Shown: in pieces, positions 1 through 17,301 of the stretch
Layout of the letters: every line of letters starts with the position of its first letter
How positions within the stretch are numbered: position 1 is the stretch's first letter
NCBI RefSeq assembly: GCF_028858725.1
Contig: NC_084759.1
Location: forward strand, 134,026,171-134,090,170
Length of the DNA stretch: 64,000 bases
Reading direction: 5' to 3'
Origin: Colius striatus
Taxonomy: Eukaryota; Chordata; Aves; Coliiformes; Coliidae
Translations under genes and position numbers: made by a program
The notes under the pieces: model-generated
Database searches by the model: none
The model's input: only the letters and a program-made list of their open reading frames with translations
Told to the model about the DNA's origin: nothing

Positions 1-33
1 GCGAGCTGCACACGGAAAGGGTGCCTGAAAGTC

Positions 34-39
34 TTTATT
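34..39 (-). terminator. Poly(A) signal of trypsinogen copy 1
   Basis: AATAAA on the minus strand, 84 nt past the stop codon at 123-125. Identical in the other two units at 11767-11772 and 23495-23500. Confidence 0.75.
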
Positions 40-122
40 TTTTTAATTATTTTTGTATGTCCAGTCCCAAAACAGAAGAAAATGATGAGGAGAAAAAGCA
101 GATCACGCAGAATGAGCGTGTC

Positions 123-3326
<3,204 letters not shown>

Positions 3327-4338
3327 GATCTTGACACAGCCTCCAGCCTCGACTGGTGGACTGGAAGTGTGAGCTGCTAGAAATACATTTTTTGAAAGGG
3401 CCTTATCTCCAGTCCAAGGTTTTCTCCAGACAAAAAGTACACAGTGGAAAATCTGAAGATCCAAATGTGGGCATTAAAAGATAGAAAGTACAAATAACAT
3501 ATCAGTTAATCATAAACCTTTCCTAACATAGAGAGCTATTATTACATTATTCCAGAGGGCAGCCTTCAATTTAAAAATACACTGGGGCTTTGGAAGACGT
3601 GGAGTTATTTGTCTGTTTCACTCTTAGATGCAGCATCTGTTGAGGGCAGACCTCAAACCCCTCTGAGATTCTTCTGCGTGGTGTCATTCTTAAAAACGCA
3701 CATTGCTACCGGAAGCTGTATATTGTAGGTGATGGACACTTAGGACACTATACATTTATTTGGAAAATCAAACACACAACAAACCCAAAACAACCAAACA
3801 AGAAATACCCAAAAACCTCTCAGCATTAAGACTGGTGATTTTGGCAAATTCCTTTTCTTGAGTAAACTGTGCGTCTGTGTGTGTGTTTATCACACAGTAC
3901 ATACTGTTTTCCCAAATAAGACTATTCAAAAGTAATTTCAACTAGTGAGTACAAAACCCTCTATTCTGTGCCCCAACCACCTCCCAAGGTAAAGAGTTCA
4001 AGTGTGGAAATGTGCACCACATCTCCTTCTTTCCTAATTTCTCTCCCCTAATCTGTAGAATAATATTGGCCTGACTACCAAGCCATATTTTTTATTTAGC
4101 TTTGGAATGTTCCATAAATACTCATTTTTGTCATGGAAGCCTTTCTGTGTAATGCTGATGTTTATGGATGCAACGTGTATGAACGCAAATAATGAGATCT
4201 TCTGAAATCCGTCTCTGAAAGAGAGAGGATTCCTGTCATGACGCTGACTTTGCCAAAGATAACTGCGTTTGATGAATAATAATTTTCTGAGGAGCTAACA
4301 GATTCATCAGGTTAGCTCCTGTAAGGTTGAGGGCAGCC
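3327..4338. other. 5' flank of trypsinogen copy 1, no gene seen
   Basis: About 1 kb upstream of the trypsinogen start. I see no convincing ORF, RNA gene or repeat, only a short TG run near 3880. The proximal part should contain the pancreatic promoter, but I could not identify a clear TATA box or PTF1 site. Equivalent stretches lie at 15060-16071 and 26788-27799. Confidence 0.5.
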
Positions 4339-5568
4339 TTTGGCTGCAGCAACCCAAGATGGTGGAGTTCAGGATCTTTTGAGTATACCGAGTATAACAG
4401 AATACCAAGCATGGTTAAACAGGAAACTGTTGGCTAAAGTCAAGTGGCAGAAGAAAGTCTATAGGTCATGGAAGGAAGGGATGGCCACTTGGTATGGATA
4501 TAAGACTGTTGTCAGAGGATGTAGGGAGGCAATTAGAAAAGCTAAAGCCCTGTTGGAGTTATACCTTGGAAGGGAGGTAAAGGAGGTGCCTGAGGACTGG
4601 AGGAAAGCAAACGTCACTCGTCTTCAAAAGGGGTAAGAAGGAGGACCCAGGTCACTACAGGCCAGTCAGCCTCACCTCCATCCCTGGAAAGGTGATGGAA
4701 CAACTTATCCTGGATGCTGTTTCCAGGCATTTAAAAGACAAGAGGGTCATTGGGAGCAGTCAACATGGCTTTACCAAAGGGAAGTCATGTTTGACCAACC
4801 TGATAGCCTTTTATGAAGATGGAACCAGGTGGAGAGATGGTGGTAGTGTGGTGGATGTGGTTTATCTTGATTTCAGCAAAGCATCTGACACCATCTCCCA
4901 CAGAATCCTCACAGAAAAACTGAGAAGGGGTGGGCTGGATGATCAGGTAGTGAGGTGGATTGTTAACTGGTTGAAGGGAAGAAGGCAGAGAGTGGTCATC
5001 AGTGGGGCAGGGTCTAGTTGGAGGCCTCTATCTAGTGCAGTCCCTCAGGGGTCGGTGCGGGGACCGGTACTGTTCAATATATTCATTAATGATCTTGATG
5101 CGGGAACAGAGGGCACTGTCAGCAACTTTGCTGATGATACTAAACTAGGGGGAGCGGCTGACACATGCATAACCCCATGTTCCAGTACAGGGTGGGGAAT
5201 GAACTGTTGGAGGGGAAAGGGACCTGGGGGTCCTGGTGGACAGCAGGATGGCCAGCAACGTGCCCTCGTGGCCAAGAAGGCCAATGGCATCCTGGGCTGT
5301 ATTAGAAGGGCTGTGGTTACTAGGTTGAGAGAGGTTCTCCTCCCCCTCTACTCCGCCCCCGTGAGACCACATCTGGAATATTGTGTCCAGTTCTGGGCCC
5401 TTCAGTTCAAGAAGGACAGGGAGCTGCTGGAGAGAGCTCAGCACAGGGCCACAAAGATTATTAAGGGAGTGGAGCATCTCCCTTACGATGAAAGGCTGAG
5501 GGAGCTGGGGCTCTTCAGTTTGGAGGAGACTGAGGGTCTGATCTCATTAGTGTTTACAAATACATAAA
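4339..5568 (+). mobile_element. CR1 LINE fragment, internally deleted reverse transcriptase (copy 1)
   Basis: Starts in the endonuclease region (GGCTGCAGCAAC...GATGGTGGAGTTC) and runs through a plus-strand ORF at 4692-5567. That ORF shows the RT motifs [41 protein letters not shown] and FADDTKL (FADD is the catalytic YXDD-type box). Two internal deletions are visible: the endonuclease-RT linker before PEDWRKANVT, and the stretch after [13 protein letters not shown], where the frame changes until [13 protein letters not shown]. The 3' UTR is missing. A dead LINE copy, not a host gene. Confidence 0.9.
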
Positions 5569-8500
5569 GACTCCATTTCTCAGTCAGTTCTTTGAGAGCT
5601 CGGGAGGACTGGAACACACAGTGCCACTGTCCAGATGGAAATTTTCCTTTATATTAAAGGGCAAGTTCAGGGCCTGGGACTCCTCCAAGGAGATGCGTGA
5701 ATTGCTGCATGAAATTTCTTGGGCTTTAGACTGGTGTCAGTACACAGTTTTCTTACAAATATGCATTATCCCGAGAGACAAGAAAGGATTACGAGCTTGC
5801 TGTGGAAAAGGGAAAGATCCATAATAGGACTAAGCGTCGCAAGAATTACTAAGCATATCTAATCCCATCATCACTAAGCAGAGCAAGAGCAATTCCTAAT
5901 CTACAACAGTGCACAATTTGATCTCTCTATGGGTTTCCAGTTTCTTTATCCAAAACATGCCATTGGCATAGAGGCAGGCTGCCGTCTGATATTTTAAAGC
6001 AGCATTTTTCCTGAGATATAGCTCTAATAACCTTTGAGGTAACATCTAGCTAGGACGGACATCTTCTTTTTCCTTCTTTTCATAGGGTTTATTAGGTAAC
6101 GTTTGATGTCGTATCCACCCAAGTGTCAGGAAAATTCAGCAGTTCAGCGTCTGAACTGGGAAGCATGACCATACCTGCCTTTATGTTGGGTTTTTTTGTT
6201 GCTTTCCCATGTTACTTATTTAACCTACTCTGTTCTTTAATGGATCGCTTATTCTCCACAGCAGGAAAGGCACCATATAGGGGGTGCCTGCTCATCTCAT
6301 TGAAGAAAAGATCTCTGCAAGACTTTCTATGCTACTTGCTTAAATTAGCAAGAGGACGCTACTGACCTCATACCTCACCCAAGACCTTCCCATTCCCCTT
6401 CTCTGCCTCTCAAGGGCCCGTTCAAGAGTGAACCCCAGGACCCCAGGGTGCATGCCAGCAGGACAGCACGTGGAGCACACTGATCTCAAATGAAGGTGAA
6501 CAGGGTGTTTGTGATACACAACTCACAGGTCATCCAGCAACAGACTGCTTCAGAACAGCCCTTCAGGCTTTTCAGTGAGAGCTCTGAAGGGCAAACGGGC
6601 TCCTCTACATGCAGGTAACACCTCTCCCACCCCTCCTTCCTTCCTTCCTTGCTTCCTTTAAGACTATGAGGAATCTCTACCTGAAATGTCAATACCTTCT
6701 TCTGCTCCATGCTGATGAAATTCCACAGACTCATTGTAAAGGATTTTGTTCAGGATCTTTCAAAAAGTACACTCTGCGGACACATATCCAGCTGCAAGCA
6801 AATCTCTCATTTAATGCTGCAGCAGGATGTTGGCAGCCCCAGGTGCACAGGAAGGAGGAGAACTGGTGAATTGAGGGCAGCTGTGTTAGATATCATCTAC
6901 AGACAAGTAATTGCAACCTGCATTTCTAGAAATCCATGTTCCTAGTTCAAGTATTTCAGTCAGCTGTGTCATCACTGGACTCAGGTAAAGTAAATACACT
7001 TGTCCAGGCTGATGCAAGATCCTGGGAAATGGAAACCTGGTGAGACCATGTGCTGACAGAGAAAAAGCTTCCCAGGAGCATAAAGCGGAGGAGTTTCCGA
7101 GGCTAGTCCTTGTACACCTCACTGACCTTGGTGGTGGAAGGACCGTTGATTCTCTCTTCCTGAATCTTTCCTGCCTGGGAGCATTCTTCAAAGGTTCTTC
7201 CAGCTCCCCACACCTGAGGAAACCTTCTGTCAAAGCCTCTTGCATTGTAATCTCTGCCTGCGTTTCTCTTTCTTCATTGGCATAGCATTCTTTTTTTCTT
7301 CTCTTTCCACCCATGTCAGAGATTTGGACTCTTGATCTCCTAGAGAAACAGAGTAGGTAGGTCATGACAAGAGTGTGTAAAATTAGGAGTGGCCTGGGGA
7401 GACTGGGCAGAGATGGATTGCTTGCTGTCTCTTCCTGTAAAAAAAAAAATAAGGGCTAGCAATTAAAGCTGGGGGGATGGCAGGCTCAGAAGAAGCAAAG
7501 GACAATTCATCTTCTTTTAGGGAAATTATGGAACCCCTTGTCGTAGATTTTTGTGGATACAAAAGGTTAACGTGGCCCCAGAAAATGAGAGGCCACATTT
7601 GCAGCAGAATTCATTGAGGGCCATGAGGGTTAAAGACACTCCATCTGACCTCCCTTGTCCTCATGAACTGCCTGGTGTTGCACAGTTCCCTGCTAATATA
7701 GCCCAGTAAGAAGCTGAAGAGAAGCGTAGACACCTTCTGGACTGTCAGCCGTAAGCCAGAGTATCTCCCATGACCCAGAAAAGGATAGTCAGGGCTGCCA
7801 AAGTCTTGCCATATGGTTCAGTGAGTTACCCAACCTCACCTTTTCATTTGCTGGAGAACAGAGAGGGTCCTAGGAGCAGCTCAGCCCCTTTTCAGCAGGA
7901 TAGGAGGGGTCAGGTCAGAGCTGACCTAACAAAGATGTGGTTTAGAAGGTTTGGCTCAACTCTTGAGAATTTTTAGTTTGAAGTGGCAACGGCAATCTTA
8001 AGGCCCTGTGGAAACAAACTTAGGAGTAGCCTTCAATGTTCAGCAGATCAATGAGACGCATATTGACTGGCCACAGCTGTGCAATTTCCAGGTGGTAGTA
8101 GAAAACCACAGAGATCTCTAGTGATCATTGCCGTCTTGAGTTTCTGCAGTCACGTTCTATTTTATTTGTAGTACAATTTTCTCCTATGCAGTACTTCTTT
8201 TGCCAGCTTTCAGTGGCACTGCACAAAAGCTAGTCTAAGAAGTTTCTCTTGGAACAGCTGCTCTCCTTCTCACACTCCCCGTCCTCATATTTATTCTCCT
8301 TTGTCTCCTGCTGTAGAAGGTATCGAGGGAGCTGTAGCTACAGAAACCACAGTCAAAGGTGCTTGTTTTATATGCTCAGTCGTGACACTCAGGCACATCT
8401 GTGTAAAGCAGCTGTGTGTTCATAACGCACAGCAGTTTGTCAATAATAGCCTACTTGCAGTCTAGATGTTACACTGGCTACTCAAAAGATAAAATGATGG

Positions 8501-8578
8501 AAAGAGAGGATGTGTAAAGTCACATCTCTATGCAGATAATGATGTTATGCCACGTGATACGGGCATCCTGCAATTACT
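5569..8578. other. Gene-free spacer of unit 1
   Basis: No open frame here looks like a protein. The 159-codon minus frame at 6886-7365 has no recognisable domain. A short CCTT tetranucleotide run lies at about 6634-6657. The same sequence follows in unit 2 (17302-20311) and, up to 30304, in unit 3. Confidence 0.5.
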
Positions 8579-8606
8579 GGGGGGGGGGGGGGGGGGGGGG
8601 GGGGGG
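8579..8606. repeat. Poly-G tract, 28 G (copy 1)
   Basis: An uninterrupted run of 28 G on the plus strand directly abuts the 3' tail of a minus-strand CR1. The same tract in unit 2 (20312-20336) has 25 G. G-quadruplex formation is possible, and such runs are also prone to sequencing error. Confidence 0.9.
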
Positions 8607-9484
8607 TCACGTAATCATAGAACCATAGAATCACAGATGGTTGAAGCAAGGAGGAGCCTTCGAAATTCATCTGGCCCAACCCCCCTGCTCAAGCAGGGCC
8701 ATCTAAAGCCGGTGGCCCAGGACTGTGTCTAGATAGCTTTTGCATGTCTAAGTATGCAGACTTCACGATCTCCCTACTCCAGTTTCCTTGTGTTCATAAG
8801 GAACCTCCGACATTTCAGTTTGTCCCCATTGTCTCTGATCTCCTTTGATATGCCACCCAAAGCCTGGCCATGGCTCAGGGAGGAACCAAAGGAGTTTCTT
8901 GTCTATTTGGCTTTGATCACATAGCTCCCCACAAGGACAGACACCTGGTTTCACAGCCTGGACAGCCTGCCTCTCGACAAGCAAAGGAATACATTCTCAC
9001 AGCATCTGTCTGCACTAATAATTATATTCTTTCTAAGCTACATCTTTCATTAATAGTCATACATCTTTCACTAATAATCAAGTACTAATTTTATGTAACA
9101 TTTGGTTGGGAGATTCGTATAGAGGTCAACTTTGGTTCAGGGCCTGTTTTTCAGGCCTCAGTACTTCAGACTCCCAGGTCCTTTTCTGCAAAACTGCTTT
9201 CCATCTGGGTCGCCTCCAGCATATGTTGGTACATAGAATTATTTCTACAAAAGCACAGAACTTTGCACCTCCCCTTGTTGAACTTCAGAAGCTAATTGTT
9301 GGATCATTTCTCCAGCCTGTTGAGGTCCCTCTGGATGGCAGCATGACTCTGTGGTGTATCAGCCACCACTCCCAGCCTGGAGTTGCTGGGCCAAGTTGCT
9401 GAGGCTAAACTCTGCCCCATCATCCAGGTCATTAACAGAGATGTTAAACAGAACAAATAGAACCATGTGTGCTCTCAGGTTCTA
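8607..9484 (-). mobile_element. CR1 LINE 3' fragment (copy 1, outer)
   Basis: The left end has the CR1 3' tail signature in reverse (CATAGAACCATAGAATCACAG), followed by CR1 3' UTR-like text and degraded RT C-terminal sequence. It is more diverged than the fragment to its right. Its right edge is the first of two 36-bp direct repeats (9449-9484). Confidence 0.8.
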
Positions 9485-10480
9485 CCGAGGTTCCTGCAGC
9501 CTTTCCTCATATGAAAGATATTCCAGTCCCCTGATCATCTTGGTGGCCCTGCGCTGGACTCTATCCAGCACTTCCCTGTCCCTCTTGAGCTGGGGAGCCC
9601 AGAACTGGACAGAGTACTCCTGATGAGGCCTCACCAGGGCAGAGGAGAGGGGGAGAAGAACCTCCCTTCATCTGCTGGCCACACTCTTCTTGATGCATCC
9701 TAGGATGCCATTGGCCTTCTTGGCCATGAGGGCACATTGCTGGCTCATGTTTAGCTTATTACCAATCAAGACTCCCAGGTCTCTCTCTGCAGAGCTGCTT
9801 TTCAGCAGTTCGACCCCCAGCCTGTACTGGTGCAAGGGGTTGTTCCTTCCAAGATGCAGGACTCTGCACTTGTCCTTGTTGAACCTCATGAGGTTCCTCT
9901 CTGCCCAACTCTCAAGCTGGTTGAGATCCCGCTGAATGGCAGCACAGCCTTCTGGGGAATCAGCCAGTCCTCCCAGTTTGGTGTCATCAGCGAACTTGCT
10001 GAGGGTACACTCTGTCCCCTCATCCACATTGTTGATGAAGATGTTGAACAAGACTGGCCCCAGAACCGATCCCTGTGGAACTCCACTCCAACTCAATTCT
10101 ATGCCATTGATCACCACCCTCTGGGCTCTGTCATTCAGCCAGCTCTCGATCCACCTCACTGTCCGCTCATCCAAGCCACACTGCTTGAGCTTTCTGTTAT
10201 GGGAGACAGTGTCAAAAGCCTTGCTGAAGTCAAGGTATATGACATCCACTGCTCTCCCCTCATCTAGCCAGCCGGTTAGGCACTCATAGAAGGATATCAG
10301 GTTGGTCAAACAGGATTTCCCCTTGGTGAATCCATGTTGACTCCCCCTGATAACCATCTTTTCCTTCAGTGATAACATTCAGGATGAGTTGTTCCATCAC
10401 CTTTCCAGGGATGGAGGTGAGGCTGACCGGCCTGTAGTTTCCTGGGTCATCCTTCTTGCCCTTTTTGAAGACATGAGAGA
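9485..10480 (-). mobile_element. CR1 LINE RT fragment (copy 1, inner)
   Basis: The minus frame 9668-10378 encodes 236 residues of CR1 [65 protein letters not shown], then [18 protein letters not shown] and [11 protein letters not shown]. The frame stays open but lacks the endonuclease and both element ends, so it is not an active LINE. It lies between two 36-bp direct repeats. Confidence 0.88.
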
Positions 10481-11733
10481 GACTAGAACATTTTCTTCAG
10501 CTAGGGGTGTGTTTCTGCATATCATGAAACTATGTAATACCTGCATGTGGCCAATAGTCTGTGCACAAAGCCCATCCCACTAACACAGCCTGCAGTCATC
10601 CAAGCACAAAGCCCAAGAATGAGGTGTGTCGGGACCTTATTATATCAAAGCAATTTTACCAGGACAAATTCTCCCAGCTACAGGCATCTGTGCTGCAGAA
10701 CAAATAGATCCATGTGTGCTCTCAGGTTCTAGTGATCACTTCCTAACACCTGTGTGGGAACAGGCCTTTTTTTCCCCTTCTCCATTTTCTCCCTTCTTTT
10801 TTTTTTTTGGGGGGGGGGGGGGGTGGGGAGGGGATTGCAGGGTAGTGGGGAGGAGTTTATCTTAAGCTGTTTTGCTCCATTCTTCTAGTTTATTTTCTCT
10901 CAGGAATTCTCTCTCTGTTTTGCTGCAGCATTTAGATTTATCTAGGATAATGTGAGAGCTCTTTGGATATCTCATTACCTCCTTTTCCAAATATGCTGAA
11001 CAGCAGACAAAACAACTGTGACCCACGGGCTAACAAAGGTGTAGCAATACCCACTTCTGGAAAACTGATAATTTTTCTCTCTTTCTTCTGTCATTTTGTT
11101 GGGAGCTATTGCTTCTTATTCGAGAACAGTGTGACTTCTGAGTCATAGATCCTCCCCGCCACACTTTCCAAAGAGACACTGACTTTACACAAGTTCAGGT
11201 GATGTGCCTCTTTGAAGAACCTTGAAGAACATCTCCGTCATTTTGGCTCTTCCAGGAAAATTAAGTAAGCCCAGCATGATCGGTTAACTGAGCAAAAAGA
11301 TACAGGCAGCAGCTCCAGTGACACCGGTACATGAAGAGAACAAGCCTTAACAAGAGGTTGTTCCATTCCCCAAGCAGAGTTCTCAGGGAGGTTCCACTAG
11401 GGAACGCTCAGACGTGTTCTTGGGGGTGGGAGTGTGGGCAATGGAGAGTGCTTGTGTTGCTGCCTGCTGTTTTGTACAGTAGGAGTATGCTGCCCGTTAG
11501 ATTCAGCACACTCTCTCAGCTGTTTTGTAACACCTGAGTACGTGCTGATAAGAACGTGAAAAGGCGTTCTACTTTAGAAATGGTTGCCTGTAACTGAATG
11601 AAAGACTCCTGAAGAAGATGAGCCTGCAAAATGTTCCAAGATCCCCATAGCTGAGAGGCACTACAAATATTAAGTAGTTGCCCCAGAGTGACATTCCCTG
11701 CCTCTGTCCTCCATATCACAACCTATGGAAGTA
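10481..11733. other. Gene-free end of unit 1
   Basis: No gene recognised. A T12-G15 compound homopolymer sits at 10797-10823 (13 G in unit 2, 22539-22551). The second 36-bp direct repeat is at 10696-10731. Confidence 0.5.
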
Positions 11734-11766
11734 GCGAGCTGCACACGGAAAGGGTGCCTGAAAGTC

Positions 11767-11772
11767 TTTATT
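11767..11772 (-). terminator. Poly(A) signal of trypsinogen copy 2
   Basis: AATAAA on the minus strand, 84 nt past the stop codon of copy 2. Confidence 0.75.
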
Positions 11773-11855
11773 TTTTTAATTATTTTTGTATGTCCAGTCC
11801 CAAAACAGAAGAAAATGATGAGGAGAAAAAGCAGATCACGCAGAATGAGCGTGTC

Positions 11856-15059
<3,204 letters not shown>

Positions 15060-16071
15060 GATCTTGACACAGCCTCCAGCCTCGACTGGTGGACTGGAAG
15101 TGTGAGCTGCTAGAAATACATTTTTTGAAAGGGCCTTATCTCCAGTCCAAGGTTTTCTCCAGACAAAAAGTACACAGTGGAAAATCTGAAGATCCAAATG
15201 TGGGCATTAAAAGATAGAAAGTACAAATAACATATCAGTTAATCATAAACCTTTCCTAACATAGAGAGCTATTATTACATTATTCCAGAGGGCAGCCTTC
15301 AATTTAAAAATACACTGGGGCTTTGGAAGACGTGGAGTTATTTGTCTGTTTCACTCTTAGATGCAGCATCTGTTGAGGGCAGACCTCAAACCCCTCTGAG
15401 ATTCTTCTGCGTGGTGTCATTCTTAAAAACGCACATTGCTACCGGAAGCTGTATATTGTAGGTGATGGACACTTAGGACACTATACATTTATTTGGAAAA
15501 TCAAACACACAACAAACCCAAAACAACCAAACAAGAAATACCCAAAAACCTCTCAGCATTAAGACTGGTGATTTTGGCAAATTCCTTTTCTTGAGTAAAC
15601 TGTGCGTCTGTGTGTGTGTTTATCACACAGTACATACTGTTTTCCCAAATAAGACTATTCAAAAGTAATTTCAACTAGTGAGTACAAAACCCTCTATTCT
15701 GTGCCCCAACCACCTCCCAAGGTAAAGAGTTCAAGTGTGGAAATGTGCACCACATCTCCTTCTTTCCTAATTTCTCTCCCCTAATCTGTAGAATAATATT
15801 GGCCTGACTACCAAGCCATATTTTTTATTTAGCTTTGGAATGTTCCATAAATACTCATTTTTGTCATGGAAGCCTTTCTGTGTAATGCTGATGTTTATGG
15901 ATGCAACGTGTATGAACGCAAATAATGAGATCTTCTGAAATCCGTCTCTGAAAGAGAGAGGATTCCTGTCATGACGCTGACTTTGCCAAAGATAACTGCG
16001 TTTGATGAATAATAATTTTCTGAGGAGCTAACAGATTCATCAGGTTAGCTCCTGTAAGGTTGAGGGCAGCC

Positions 16072-17301
16072 TTTGGCTGCAGCAACCCAAGATGGTGGAG
16101 TTCAGGATCTTTTGAGTATACCGAGTATAACAGAATACCAAGCATGGTTAAACAGGAAACTGTTGGCTAAAGTCAAGTGGCAGAAGAAAGTCTATAGGTC
16201 ATGGAAGGAAGGGATGGCCACTTGGTATGGATATAAGACTGTTGTCAGAGGATGTAGGGAGGCAATTAGAAAAGCTAAAGCCCTGTTGGAGTTATACCTT
16301 GGAAGGGAGGTAAAGGAGGTGCCTGAGGACTGGAGGAAAGCAAACGTCACTCGTCTTCAAAAGGGGTAAGAAGGAGGACCCAGGTCACTACAGGCCAGTC
16401 AGCCTCACCTCCATCCCTGGAAAGGTGATGGAACAACTTATCCTGGATGCTGTTTCCAGGCATTTAAAAGACAAGAGGGTCATTGGGAGCAGTCAACATG
16501 GCTTTACCAAAGGGAAGTCATGTTTGACCAACCTGATAGCCTTTTATGAAGATGGAACCAGGTGGAGAGATGGTGGTAGTGTGGTGGATGTGGTTTATCT
16601 TGATTTCAGCAAAGCATCTGACACCATCTCCCACAGAATCCTCACAGAAAAACTGAGAAGGGGTGGGCTGGATGATCAGGTAGTGAGGTGGATTGTTAAC
16701 TGGTTGAAGGGAAGAAGGCAGAGAGTGGTCATCAGTGGGGCAGGGTCTAGTTGGAGGCCTCTATCTAGTGCAGTCCCTCAGGGGTCGGTGCGGGGACCGG
16801 TACTGTTCAATATATTCATTAATGATCTTGATGCGGGAACAGAGGGCACTGTCAGCAACTTTGCTGATGATACTAAACTAGGGGGAGCGGCTGACACATG
16901 CATAACCCCATGTTCCAGTACAGGGTGGGGAATGAACTGTTGGAGGGGAAAGGGACCTGGGGGTCCTGGTGGACAGCAGGATGGCCAGCAACGTGCCCTC
17001 GTGGCCAAGAAGGCCAATGGCATCCTGGGCTGTATTAGAAGGGCTGTGGTTACTAGGTTGAGAGAGGTTCTCCTCCCCCTCTACTCCGCCCCCGTGAGAC
17101 CACATCTGGAATATTGTGTCCAGTTCTGGGCCCTTCAGTTCAAGAAGGACAGGGAGCTGCTGGAGAGAGCTCAGCACAGGGCCACAAAGATTATTAAGGG
17201 AGTGGAGCATCTCCCTTACGATGAAAGGCTGAGGGAGCTGGGGCTCTTCAGTTTGGAGGAGACTGAGGGTCTGATCTCATTAGTGTTTACAAATACATAA
17301 A
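16072..17301 (+). mobile_element. CR1 LINE fragment, internally deleted RT (copy 2)
   Basis: Same element and same internal deletions as 4339-5568. The 291-codon RT-derived frame lies at 16425-17300 and shows FADDTKL. Confidence 0.9.

Noticed and set aside
6886-7365. 159-codon open frame on the minus strand in the array spacer
   Set aside because: No domain, low-complexity composition, no splice or promoter context; present in two units only because the unit is duplicated.
9830-10267. 145-codon plus-strand frame over the CR1 RT
   Set aside because: Antisense shadow of the minus-strand CR1 RT frame.
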